Shown here: in pieces, positions 47,779 to 63,300 of the stretch
Position numbering within the stretch: position 1 is the first letter of the stretch
How the letters are laid out: each line of letters opens with the position of its first letter
Origin: Klebsormidium nitens
Taxonomy: Eukaryota; Streptophyta; Klebsormidiophyceae; Klebsormidiales; Klebsormidiaceae
Direction: 5' to 3'
DNA length: 64,000 nt
NCBI GenBank assembly: GCA_000708835.1
Contig: DF237293.1
Span: forward strand, 1-64,000
Translations under genes and position numbers: made by a program
The notes under the pieces: generated by a model
Seen by the model: only the letters and a program-made list of their open reading frames with translations
Database searches by the model: none
Told to the model about the DNA's origin: nothing

Positions 47779-48777
47779 ATGGGGTGCTGCTTCGGCGTTT
47801 CCTGGAAGGAGGCAATGGGTTGGAGACTGAAATTGCCTGCTCTTAGGCTCGCTCTTCCGGGGCAGCTTCTAACGGGGTTTACGCTTAGCACGCAACCACC
47901 CGCTTCCGCATTCAAGGCGCATGACTGGTCGAACTCTGCTATCGAGGAAGAAAGCGGAAACAGACGACTTGCCGGGTTTGTGCAATCTTTGGAAGCGCTG
48001 AAGCGTCAGCCAAAGCGGCGTCTTTGTGTTAGACAGGAAGCCGTTCTGCACGACGCGCGCGGTCGCGCGCGCGAGGCGTCGGAGGCGGCGCTCCCGGGTT
48101 TGCGAAAGCGGTTTGCGAGACTAGGATTGGGGGGAAATGCGCTCGCGCGGGTGTTGGAGTACGTCCAAGAAAGTGCGCCGATCGTCATTCACTTTGACCC
48201 GCGGCAGCCGTTTAGAAACTTTTCCACAGTCCTAGAAGTGTTCCTTTCGGACACAGAGTACCGGAACCAATTCGAAACGAACATATCGAAGGGCCATCTC
48301 GGGCCTTCTCGTGACACGTGGGAGCGAACCCTCTTCAGGGGAGTGTACCATCGGGGGGATCCCCCGAGCCCCGAAGTGCGCACAAAGTATGGCGCGCTCA
48401 ACCTGTTCCAGCAGCCCGAGGGATGCGCCCCAGCAGGCTACGGGTCCTGTTACTTTACGCTCTGTTCGGGAGTCCGTAAACGGGTCACGTTCACGTGGGG
48501 AGACTCGTCTACCGACGCTGCACAGACGCCTGCCACGTGTCAGCATTTCGCCCACGTGCTGCAGAAGTTTTCTGATGCGGACGTCCGCAGCCTGGTCAAG
48601 CGGGGGCCGCGGACAAACGGGGAAGCGTTTCTCGTGGAAGCGCAGATACACGGACCCATCGACTTCCGCTGCGACGTCAAGGGAGTCCGGTACGCGAGCG
48701 CGGAATCCGCGGACGTCCGGAAGCAGTTGGAGGAGTGGGCGGACAAGAATTGGTTTGCCGCCTGTGTCTACGATTGA
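47779..48777 (+). CDS. DUF3626-like protein, intact, intronless
   Basis: One uninterrupted frame of 332 residues. The conserved body spans about residues 90-325: helical region ending in SAPIVIHFDP, then EYRNQFETNISKG, LFRGVYHRG, KYGALNLFQQ, YGSCYFTL, VTFTWGDSS, ATCQHFAH and FLVEAQIHGPI. This series matches what I recall of the DUF3626 family (mainly bacterial, unknown activity; a relation to ADP-ribosyltransferase folds has been suggested but I cannot confirm it). The first 80 residues are variable; a later ATG at 47815 is an alternative start. GC-rich, intronless and with a bacterial-type family, it is a good candidate for transfer from bacteria. It is the functional partner of the broken copy at 43630-45023. 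Confidence 0.8.
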   Translation: MGCCFGVSWKEAMGWRLKLPALRLALPGQLLTGFTLSTQPPASAFKAHDWSNSAIEEESGNRRLAGFVQSLEALKRQPKRRLCVRQEAVLHDARGRAREASEAALPGLRKRFARLGLGGNALARVLEYVQESAPIVIHFDPRQPFRNFSTVLEVFLSDTEYRNQFETNISKGHLGPSRDTWERTLFRGVYHRGDPPSPEVRTKYGALNLFQQPEGCAPAGYGSCYFTLCSGVRKRVTFTWGDSSTDAAQTPATCQHFAHVLQKFSDADVRSLVKRGPRTNGEAFLVEAQIHGPIDFRCDVKGVRYASAESADVRKQLEEWADKNWFAACVYD

Positions 48778-50043
48778 GTCGACGTTGGTCAAAGGGCTGC
48801 CTAGCAGTCTCATCTTGAAAAGAGTGATTATTTGAACCGCAAATGTGCAGGATGTGGTTTGGTATAGCTGTCCAGAGGACGAGGCCGACTAGAAACGCGG
48901 AGTCATTTTGCACTTCGAGTTTTTGAGCCTTTCCTATCTTCTCTTTGCTTGTGCTCCTTGTTCAAATCTCTCTGAGAACTCTCGCAAGAGGTGCAGAGCA
49001 AGGAGCGTGATCGTGATGTTACATGTTGACATAAAATCCCCTACGGGGCAATCATTTACAAGTTTACCGACACAACAGATGCGAGTATCAACATCGAGCA
49101 GAGGGCTAGTCTTGCACGTGTACACGTGACGTGAGCAAGTTGCGGCATCTAGACGCAACGCGTGTTGGTTGCAACAAGGCGTCCGTAGCATATTGCACAA
49201 CTGGTGTATCATGCAGCAACCGAACGATGATCTCGTCAACGTCTGCAGTTTACCGACCAAAAGAACTATTAATCCTTCGCTCCTGTGGTAAGGACTTTAG
49301 TACGTCCCCATGGCTGGTTAATAATGTGGCATCGGATGAGCGAGCTGACCATGCACTAACGAAGGACGGAGTTCTGATCTTCTGTCGCCGCAAGGGGCGC
49401 TCTAGCTAAGAAAGCCCTCTGGGCTCTGATTGTGTCGCTTGATTTATCATTCGCGAATCTATTGTACCCGCATTCTAAAACAGAGTTGAATGTTGCAATT
49501 GTCTCGAGCCTGAGATGTATCGACCTCCGTTCCTGCAGACTCGGAAATGATGGTCGATCGATAAGATGATGTCACTCCGTCGGAGCGCGCGATGCCCATG
49601 ACATCCATGATCCGGCCGCCTGTCTGATGCATAAGGTCTTCACAAGGCAGGCTTTAGCGCTAGGCCAATTGGTCGTGCCAGAGCTCAATGATATTCCAAT
49701 TGATATCATGGTAAACTTACGATCCAATTCTAGCTAGTGAATTGGAGATTGAGCTATAGCTCAGCCCAGCCTGTCACGAAAATGCGGCCCGCGCATGCAG
49801 AGTCGACGTTGAGCTAACATGCATCGCGTTCAAACAAGTACACGATCATGTGCGCGGCTATAATTGTTTTAGCACATGTGCGGTCACTGCCGCCCAATTT
49901 GACGGATGCAAGCTGCGCGCGGCTGGCCGGCCGCGCCCTAGCGCAGGCCGCCTGCAGTGCGGCATGATGCCAACTCAAGCAGCCGTGCTATGAACAGCTG
50001 GCATCGCAAGTGACAATCGACATCCAACGAAACAAATCATTAG
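48778..50043. other. Intergenic, nothing recognised
   Basis: No supported exon, RNA gene or repeat of note. A short palindromic AT-rich patch (ATTCCAATTGATATCATGG) lies near 49692-49711. Confidence 0.4.
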
Positions 50044-50502
50044 CTAGCTTAGTTTCGCACCATTGAACCTGAGACGGTAGCCGGCCACATGCATGCCATG
50101 TAACAATTCATTCACAGACCCAGCGCCGGGAACAAACATACGACAAGGAAGTTCCATTAAGTGATTTTCAATCATGATGATGAAGTGGGGGGCAACTCTC
50201 TTTAAGACGCGCTGCGAATATGAGCTGAGCCTCGAATTAATAAACACTTTCGGCCGTCCAACCTGGCTCTCTTGCGCCATCTTTGGAAAGGCAGAAACCA
50301 AAATGCAGGTTGAATCTAGAAACTCGATCCTCTTGACTCGTTCAAAGATATGGGAGCACCACTGCGCTGCTGACACGGAGTGTGCTGGTTTTGCAGCGAC
50401 CCTAGGCAGCTCGAGCTCCCAACAGCCCACGTACACAGAATTCGTGACTTGATGAAGTGGCCGCCCATCGAAGTAACAGGTCGAGAAGATAACTTGCAAA
50501 AC
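50044..50502 (-). CDS. Probable terminal exon of an unrecognised gene
   Basis: An open stretch of 152 codons ends in a stop at 50044 and begins directly after a strong acceptor (TTTCCCACTTGCAG). It starts at a codon boundary with VLQVIF. Composition is protein-like, with several Cys and hydrophobic strands, but I recognise no domain. Upstream exons should lie between 50503 and about 51250, where a minus-strand ATG at 51243 begins a 98-codon frame; I could not join them with confidence. It may be the 3' end of a small gene lying head-to-tail behind the helicase gene. Confidence 0.35.
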   Translation of the reverse strand, partial: VLQVIFSTCYFDGRPLHQVTNSVYVGCWELELPRVAAKPAHSVSAAQWCSHIFERVKRIEFLDSTCILVSAFPKMAQESQVGRPKVFINSRLSSYSQRVLKRVAPHFIIMIENHLMELPCRMFVPGAGSVNELLHGMHVAGYRLRFNGAKLS

Positions 50503-51300
50503 CTGCAAGTGGGAAACATGATTTGCACTAGCACTAAAGTCCACTTATCAGGCGTCGTGTCGAGAGAAAAATGCAAGGTTTGGACAGTGCACATCTTTCT
50601 CGGATTTCGAAGAAACGGACTGTTCACGGCTTATTAGGAAAACCACCAGAAACTTCCCAAAGGCCATCCAATAGCGCGCTTGATGGGCAACGCCTCGAAA
50701 CGTCATCCGACGGAATGACTTCAACAATTGAACTAATGTCAAAAGCATAGCAGTCAACCCTGACTCAAGAGAGCCTCACGTTGACTTGGTCCCGATAAGA
50801 ACGGGCCCAGATTATGTGTAGAGCGTCCTTTGAAAAGATCAAGAAGCTCACTTGGTAAATGCGTCCGTCACAATCAACATGCGATATGAATCAAAGAGGT
50901 TCGAAGTGCAACCCAGATAAAAAGGAGGGAGAAGTGTTCAGAGTCCTTACAACAAAACGGCCCTTTCTTCGATCCCGCTTTCGGAACATTGAAGCACACC
51001 GTTCTTACACAGCGGGCTAAGCACAAGAAATTTTGCTAGCAACGGAAAGTTTCTGACGACCTTTGAACGTGAACGGAAAGCCTGTCCTATCTTCCCTGTT
51101 CCTTTTCTGAAGCTATCACTGACAAAAGCCTGATCAATCGCGTCGCCTGTGCGTGTGAGCACAGATCCTAACACGTCGATTAAGCGCACTAGAAAGAGTA
51201 ACGCTGACCTTTCCCCCTGGTCAGATCGCACCGGAGTATTCACCGGATCCCAAAGGACCTTGCTGTGCGGAATACGGATGTCAATAAACGGGTGCGTACC
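50503..51300. other. Gap, possibly upstream exons of the 50044-50502 gene
   Basis: A minus-strand frame at 50947-51243 reads plausibly (Arg/Leu/Val-rich) but ends without a convincing donor. The right edge is the 3' flank of the helicase gene. Confidence 0.3.
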
Positions 51301-54896
<3,596 letters not shown>

Positions 54897-54900
54897 TTAA

Positions 54901-55353
54901 GGTAGAAGTATGGCAATCAACCGCCTGCAGAACCCTAGGTCACATTTCAGGTCACGAAGGGCCCGAGACTTAACCAAATTGAGTCGAGTTTTTTGCATTG
55001 GGTTCGAGGCCCCCAGGGGGGTCCTAGGACCCGGTTCTCGAGGTGTTTCGACCCCTCGAGCCACCCCTACCAACCGGGGACTCTTGGCTCTCTCAGAACT
55101 GGGGGGGGTCATCTTTAATTTTTCGTAGATCTCAAATGGCTGTATAAATGATGGCGGAAAGGCGCTTGGACGACCTCGGCCCATGCAGGGATATCGCACA
55201 TTTTCGGGGGGGACGAACTGTAGAAGACAATTGGGGTTTCCAGTCACCCGTCTGAACAAAACCCACAAAAAACAAAAAACAGGGGTCTGAGGCCTTTCGT
55301 GACCCGAAACGTGACCTAGGGTTCTGCAGGCGGTTGAATGCCATACTTCTACC
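54901..55353. mobile_element. Young MITE with long inverted termini and TTAA target site
   Basis: The ends are inverted repeats of at least 57 bases, beginning GGTAGAAGTATGGCA, with only three mismatches over that length. TTAA stands directly outside both ends (54897-54900 and 55354-55357), as for piggyBac-type insertions. The 453-base element has no coding capacity for a transposase. High identity of the arms suggests recent origin or hairpin-driven conversion. It lies in intergenic DNA between the helicase and Sec14 genes. The superfamily call rests only on TTAA; the terminal bases do not match the classic piggyBac CCC start. Confidence 0.85.
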
Positions 55354-55357
55354 TTAA

Positions 55358-57383
55358 TGCATATTGTTTTGAGGGTTTCATTTGCCGGTTGGATTCCCCG
55401 GGACACTGTGTAGTACCCGGTCGGTCAAGCTGTGCGGTAGTATGTGATAAGGCCGCAAATCAGGCTGACGTTGTAGTGTCCGGGGTGTCACCAGATTCTA
55501 CGCGCGTCGCGCATCAACAATATCGTACGGCGTGCGATGCCGGCCTTGGTAACACTTCTGCGTTAACACTTTTACAACTGTCTACTATGGACTACTTGCG
55601 ACTACTTGCGTCCCCAGTGTCAAGCTGCCCAGTGCCCGGTGATTGTAACGGTCCCCGGCCCCGCCCGGGCTTGGATTCCCCATAATTGAAATTTGGAAAT
55701 CTGCAAAAGATCCGTGCTTGCAAAGAAGGATCCGCGCTATCCCTGTGCAGTCTGCTCGCGACTTGTGCTCGTCACAGCACAGCCTCAGGATCAGGGCCCA
55801 GGGGGCAATTCGAATGACATCATGTGGGCGATCAAAAGGGGCCATAAGGAAGCGGAGGTCCACCTGGAGGGCTGGCGTGATTGAGCAGGGCGGCAGGCCG
55901 CAGTCTGCCAACCCCCTGCCAACCCAGGGTCAGTGAAAGGAGTGGGGAGTTCACACTACCGCGGAGCATTGGTGAAGAGGGGTTTTTGAAAGTGATCGGA
56001 TCAGGGGTCAAGAGTAGTCGAAGGCGGGGTCAAGAAGTTGCATGCTGATCCTCAGAGGGTTTCTTCAAAAAGTCTGCCACAGTTGTTTCTAGCAACACTA
56101 CAAACAGGTATGTTAAAAACCCTAGCCCAACATTCTGGCATGACTGTTCTAGGCCCACAGGCCCTTTCGTGCATTTGAAGTAAAACTCACCGTGAGAATT
56201 GTTATGAGTTGGTCGATTTGTTAAGACATCTGAATTTAGTCTCTGTGCCTCAAGAAACACCCAGAGATATGGCAGGGCTGGCCAATAATCAGAAGGAGGG
56301 TCTTTTGCATGCAGATAGAGATCAGGCTTTGTTCTCTGAAGTAAGATGTTTGGCACAGTCCATGTGCGCCTACGATTGAGAGTTTGTCAGAGCATTTCAA
56401 GGATCTGTGTGAAAGTTGCAGGCGTGCACTTTACTTCTGCACTTGCACAAGCTGTTAGGACATCTTCTGTGGTTCGACTCTGGTTGTCTGTGCCTTGGTC
56501 AATCAGCTCTTAGACTATCCTTTTTGACCTTTGTTCAGGCCAAGGGATTGCTTGGGGAAGTGTGTTTACTTTGATCAGCCTGTATGAGGGGCCCCAATGT
56601 AACAATGTTGTCACATTCTTATCTTCGTTGGATCAGAGTCTCAACCATTTTTGCACCCTTTTGACAGCAGATCGCACAATGGAAGCATTAGAATGGTAGT
56701 TGTGATGTTGTTTGTTAGCGAAGAGCTCAGAAATGTTGGTATTCCGATGCGCATTGTGGCAGATTGTTTTTGCAGCGCAGCAAGTTTGTAGGCGTCTTTG
56801 CAGCAAACGGGTCATGTATTCCAATCTAGGAGCACTCCCCTTGCGCCTTCTTTTATCGCTGATTTGTCTCTGGAGGTGTTCTGAACATCAAATCAAAAGG
56901 GCAGGAGCATGAAAAAGTTTCATGGAACAAGTATCACTTTGACGTGTAGTCGTAGGCAAGTGGGTTGGCTTCAATCAGCTGAAGAAAGCCATTTGTCTGG
57001 ATGTTGACTACCAACGATGCATTGTGTTCACAAGACATCAGCCATCGGTAGCATCCTCACGAGTCAGCTTCGGGCATTCTTTTGAAATGGCCGCAAAAAG
57101 GATCTGCTCGCTGGATGAAGACATTTCTTGACTCCAGAGTGGACACACCAACAGCTGCCTAAGGCTGAAGGCCTATTCTGGTGTAGCCCCAGCAGTCAGT
57201 TGTATGGGCAAGCTTCAACCAAAGATCCTCATCTTGTGTGGGACCAATTGCGGCAGCTTGTTGTGATCAATGCCTAAAAGCGGGCAGCACTATGAGCTGC
57301 AACAGCAAAGTGATGCCCCGGAGTTACAGACGGATGGCGTTGATTGGCTGCTCTAAATTAGTTCTGTTGCTCCGCGCAGATCA
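55358..57383. other. Intergenic upstream of the Sec14 gene, no gene recognised
   Basis: No supported exon. The 3' part should contain the Sec14 promoter and possibly a 5' non-coding exon, since an acceptor-like CAG stands just before the ATG at 57384. A few short direct repeats (GACTACTTGC twice at about 55588-55610) are present. Confidence 0.4.
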
Positions 57384-60300
57384 ATGATGGGGCGGGACCG
57401 GGCCTCCAAGGATGAGGCGCGGCTTACGCGTGAAGATTCCAAGGCCACTAAAGATGAGGCGCGTGTATCGAAGGCAGCGTCAAAGCGCGAGGGCGAGCGG
57501 CTGCGGCGGCAGAGCAGTGACTTTGACAAGACGGATGACGAGGGGGGGCTGAAGAAGCACCGGTTCAAAAAGGCGATCGCGGCGACGGTAGGGGCGGCGC
57601 GAAAGCTGGGGAAGAAGAAGAGCAGGCGGGAGCGGCACAATGTGATCCACATTGAGGAGCCGCCCCTGTCGGAGCATGAGAAGCAGGAGGTGGGACTTAT
57701 GAAATTTTTTGAGATCCGTCTTGAGGAAGGCGTCTTTATATGCTGCCCTGCTTGAGAGATGGGCCGACCAGCTAGCTGAAGATTGCTTGCAATTGAAACA
57801 ACGGCTGGATGCTACCAGGTCGCTTGTTCTTGGTTCTTTCCTCGCAACCCACCTGTTAGTAGACTGCCCTGGGATCCAGCAATTAGCGATAGGTTCAGCA
57901 AGGGTGCCTGCAGTTTCTTAGCCATCTTTTGGTCAGGAGTTGGAGATGGAGTTGAAGGTTGTGCATTCCTGATTTCAAGCTACTTATTGTCGATCATGAG
58001 CCCACCACTGCGTTGCATATCATGCGTATCTGGGCAGAATCACGCCAGCAACAACCATTGCAGCCAGAAACAAATGTCCTGTCACACCTCATGCTTTGGA
58101 GTTCATTCGATAGGAAGATGAGAAGCTGGAGTTTGGCATGGTTAAGTTGGTTCACTCGCTCAGTCTATCAGCCACACAAAGGGGCACTTTGCTTGGATGA
58201 CGGTTTTGGTGGGTTCCAGAAAATTCTTTATATTCTGCAGAATCTCTGACCACCATGTTTTGGTCCAGAAATCTCAACAAGAGAGTCCAAAAATTTTGTC
58301 AATCTTTGGATCTCAATTGTAGTCACCAGGATCAGAAGAGGATGTATTCAGACGAGCACTCAAATCGGAGATTTATGTTGTACGGTGGTTCAAATTCCTG
58401 AGAGGGCTCTTTGGATCTATCTACGGGCGCTCGCCGCGGTATTGTATACATTCCAACCTACTGAGCCGCAAACAGACCCTTGTAGCTTGGTTTGATTTTG
58501 AGCATCCTTGTCCCGTTTCCATGCAGAATTGTGTCAATATTGAAATTCTGCCTCTCGCTACAGGTTAACCAGTTTCGCACCATGCTTCAAGAAGCAGAGC
58601 TGCTACCTGCTCGCCACGACGACTATCATACGCTCCTTAGGTGGGCATTTGCTACTCCAATGGAGTATCCAGATGTGGACCCCTTGGGGCCAAATGACTA
58701 CTTCGATCCATAAGCTTGCCCGTTTTCTAGGACGGTAACCAGCTCAGGTAGAAGCATTCTATTTCTGCTAAGGCTGCAGACTTGCTTTTTCTGATATAGC
58801 GGGTATCTCCCAATCCAAAAGTTTTTCCCCACTTGCATCTTGTAGAATAACGTCATCTCTGACTTGAACACTCTTCGAAACTTTGGTTCAGACTGTTCTT
58901 GAGCCCTCTCATGTCCAATTATTGGGTCCTGGCATTTGCTGTTGAGGCAGGCACATGCGTCAACAGATGTAGTTGTCTGTGAAAGAGGTAGGTTATTGAT
59001 CACTTACGTTGCTTTTCAGATTCATCCGCGCCCGGAAGCACGACCTAGCAGCTGCTAAAGAGATGTGGACCAAGTACATTGAGTGGAGGCGGGACTTTGG
59101 AACGGACACCATCGAGAAGGTCAGAATCCGATTTCGTTAGAAGATAGGTCCCTCTTTTAGTGGCGTCTTGCAGGATTGTTGCATAAAAAGCGAAAATACA
59201 GTGGCAGAGCGTTCAGGCGTAGTGACCAACTTTCGAAGCTCCAAGGCTCAGTGATTCGGAGCTCTTGAAGCTGAGAATTCAGGACTGATTTGCAGGCTCT
59301 GTACTTCAAGGCAGGTGACAAGAGGTCAAGAGCACCTAAGACCCAGAGGTTTTGTTTTGTGGAGGGGTGCTCGTCTCAAGCCTGAACCCAAGAGACGTGA
59401 GGCTTATCACTTAGTTCACTTATCACTTAAATCTGCAAAGCTTCGAATCAAGAGAGGAGCAGGTGATGCAATATGACTTGAAGGCCACCCACTAGATCTG
59501 GAAAACCGGTGCGCCTTGGTCAGACCTCCAAGATCCTTAGTTCACAGATCCCATGCTTTGTCGAGCTTTTCGAGCTTAAAATTCTGATACCATTTGCAGG
59601 ACTTCACGTTTGAAGAGGTGGAGCAGGTGAAGGAGCACTACCCGCAGGGACATCATGGCGTGGACCGCGAGGGGTGTCCCATCTACATCGAGCGGATTGG
59701 CAAGGTGGACGCACACAGGGTGGGTGCTCCCGCAGCAGAGCTTCAGCCACTTTTATTTCATCCGTTTTGAAGAGCGTCCCACCTCGGCGGAAGCTGATAT
59801 CAGGCCGTCCGAATGGATCCTTGCACTTGTAGGCTGCAGGTCGTAACCTACTGATGTGACACTTTTCAGAAGCGAAGAGTCTGTCGGCAACATCTCAGGG
59901 ATGCTGAGCCAGAATGATTGACAGAACAACTAATGATTAGCTACCGGCCACCTATCGACCAGCCATCCAAGATACGATCTGGTACGATTGTATGCAAGAA
60001 TCGTCCTGTGGCAGCAATCGGTGACACCAGTGGGAGTCCTCACACTGAATTTCTACTTGGCTAAGCGAGCTCTTGACAATGGTTCATCGCTGTCGTCGCA
60101 GGTGCTCAAGTACACGACCATCGAGCGCTACCTGAAGTACCACGTGAAGGAGTTCGAGCTCATGTTCAGCGTCAAGTTCCCCGCAGCGTCCATTGCGTGC
60201 GGGCGCCACGTCGAGACGAGCACGAGCATCATGGACGCCGAGGGAGTGGTGAGTTTCTCCCCAGTCCTAGTTTTTTGCTAGCCCCGTTGCAAAGACGCCA

Positions 60301-63300
60301 GGCAAGTCGCGCAAGTGGATCTCTGGACAAATAGCGAGCTCCATGTTCCCAAGTTCAAAAGCTTTTGCCTCCCACGGTGTTCCAACAACGAAGAGCCACT
60401 CTGAACACGTCAACAAAAGTCCAAGCGTTTTGCGCTACTCAGGTCGTCGCCTCTGCCTGACCGTCAGCAAGATGCACGACGAAAACAGCAGATTGACGGA
60501 CATCCTCGCTCTTTTGCAGGGCTTTAAGTCCCTGAACAAGCCGGCACGCACTTTGATCCAGGCGATTGCTGCGATCGATGGGAGCTACTACCCAGAGGTA
60601 CGTTTCGTAGCGAGTCTAGGGGTGCTTTTGCATGTTCTTCGACACTGCCCCTCCATCGTTTACCGGGCTGAACTCAGGTCAATATACAATCAGACGAATA
60701 TGTTCCGAGCTCCCGAGCAGCCCTCACGCTTGTGTGAGCACCCGACTCCTCGGGTGGACTCTGAACGGAACTCTGAATCGTCAGCAATCAACTTTACACA
60801 CCTCGAGTGGGCTGTTCTGAGCACTTCTTGATGAACGTGCATGAAGTCGAGTTGACGGACTGGTCGTCTTTTGAAACTGGAGTATCACGATGAGTCACCT
60901 TGGAGCGCTCAGAAATAAGGAGCAATGCAAGAATTTGGTGGAAGGAACGGCAGGCGGACCGCAGAAGATTGGGATGGCTGGGGGACAGGACAAAACCGCG
61001 TTGCTATCGGCAATTCTTTGACGTCAAAAGATGGACGCTTCTGATTCGTTGTTTCCAAGCGGTTTTGCAAAGTTTGACCCCAAACCCGGTCCGGTAACCT
61101 GTCCTCACGCTGTTGAACTCCTTGAGGCTAAATGTTGCAGACTGGGCTTGTTATGTTAGGATCGGACGGCTGCGACGCGATTTCGGCCATCTTGAGCTTC
61201 TGCGGTCCGCCTGGCGGTGTGAGTCTGAAGCCCGTTTACTTGCCTCCTTCTGCAGACCATGAAGCGAATGCTGATCATCAACGCCGGCCCGGCCCTGCGG
61301 AGCATCTGGTCCATTGTCAAGGGCTGGATCGACCCTGTCACCGTCAAGAAGATTACGGTGAGCGCCAGAAGGATCAATGTTTTGTCAGTCTTTCATTTGA
61401 CGCTGCCTGATAGCAAGTTCGAGTTGGTAAGAGCGGAGAGACGAGGCAGACGTCGGGATTTTAATGCATCAATTTTTGCTCGCTTTGTGAAGCGGTCCTG
61501 TGGGAACGAAGTCTGGTTGCAGAAGGAAGCCAGTGAGATTTTAGTGACTGCATCTGGATGAGAGATTTTGCAGTTGCCTGTCTGGCCGCTCGTTCTATCA
61601 CGGAGTTATCTGGGTCCAGCTTCCGGACTCTGCCCACTTCAGCAACATTGGATATATCTTGCGCCAGGTGCTGTGGCCGAAGTAAGTGCAAACCCACCAC
61701 GAAAGTCTGCATACCAACTTTTCGGCTGGGGCAAGAAAGCGGTCATTGGGCGCCCTCTTTAGTACGATAATTTAACACTTCTCTCTCGCGGCAGGTCCTG
61801 GGCACCAAGTACCACAAAGAGCTGTTCGAGTACATTGACCCGAGCCAGCTGCCCGACTTTCTGGGTGGCACGTGTCACTGCGAGGGCCGCGGAGGGTGCC
61901 TCTCCTCCGACAAAGGCCCGTGGACCGACCCCACCATTCTGCAACAGCTGGCGCTCCGGCAGGCGGCGCATGGGCGGCTGAGCAATGGTTATGGGCACCG
62001 TCTGTTGGGAAGTCAAGGGAGCGAAGGGTTCGGCCACTCCACTGACGAGGAAGGTGAGGGCGTTTGCTTTGGGTCGGCGGGATGTGGGGTTCTGAGGCGC
62101 AACTTACCTCTTGCCCTACTCGAGCGAATTCGAACACACCCCAGCTTCGTCAAGAGGCTCAAGAGGCAGCAATCACTGACGATCAGACTGAATTTGTTTC
62201 CTACACTAGCAGCTTCTAACTATGAACAGCCGTAGCTCAGTGGTTAGAGTGTTAGGTACGATTCTCCCTGGCCTGCACCCCAAACAGAGTGACCACGTGA
62301 CATTCCGCTTCATTGAATTGAGAGATCTGCTACACATCTGCGGTGTTGTTGGTTGTCACCATGGATTCTGCGTTTGCGAACAGCAAATAAGCAATGCGTA
62401 ATTTGAAAGGACTGGTCCGCTGCCGACAGCTGTGGGCCAATCTGTTGCGAATACTCTTTTGCTTTGGCCTCACCTTTGCCACAGACCGTCCTTCAAGCAA
62501 TCGAAACCCCAGGTATGGAACACGTCATATTTCAAAATTATCAGGTCTGCTTCATGTAGGACCCAAAGTGTATACCCCCGCCCAGAAGAAACATTCTCCC
62601 ATGAGATTCAACATCTCACAGGCATGTCAGATTCACAAAGAAGCTGATCCGGCGCCTTCGTTGTTTCTTGCAGAGACGGAGGACGAGCGGTCGCCGCAGT
62701 TTTCGAAAGATCCGTCCTTCTTCCGGCAGCTGTCAGGCATGAGCCGGAATGACTCCAACATTCCGGAGAGTGGCGATGAGGCGCAGAGCGAGCTGCCGGC
62801 GGGGCGCCAGCTGGCGACCATCAAGAGCGCCAACGCGAACTCGGGCGAGAGCACTCCGGGTGAGCGGCGTTTCCAAACTCTTTTTTGCTGATCAGAGTTT
62901 TGTTCACTGGTCTTTTTAACGGTATTGGAAGAACGATCGTAGGGAGGCCGCCCCGGCTTTTGACCAAGGAACCTTTGCAAAGGTTTGGGATGCAAATTTA
63001 CGCTTGCAAAGGTCCGAGAAAAGAGCACACACCAGGGCCTCAAGTCAGTGACCAGTTCTGCTTGAACTTACGCTGTGGACGTCAGACGATTGGCAGCCAG
63101 TCTCGCATCTCTATGCGCAGCCATCCCAGGGCAGTTGCAAGTGCTAAGTCAATGCAGATGGCACTCACTGCTCAAGCGAGCAACAATACACGTGCCTACC
63201 TCTCACCGCGCTCCCGTCGGTATTGGTGCAGGCGCCAGCCCCTCTGGGTCCCTGATTGAGGCGGTCGCCGCCCAAGAGTATCAAAAAATGGTCCGTCCGT

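Noticed and set aside
48232-48813. Minus-strand open frame of 193 codons over the DUF3626-like gene
   Set aside because: The plus strand shows the conserved family blocks shared with the broken copy; the minus frame is a shadow.
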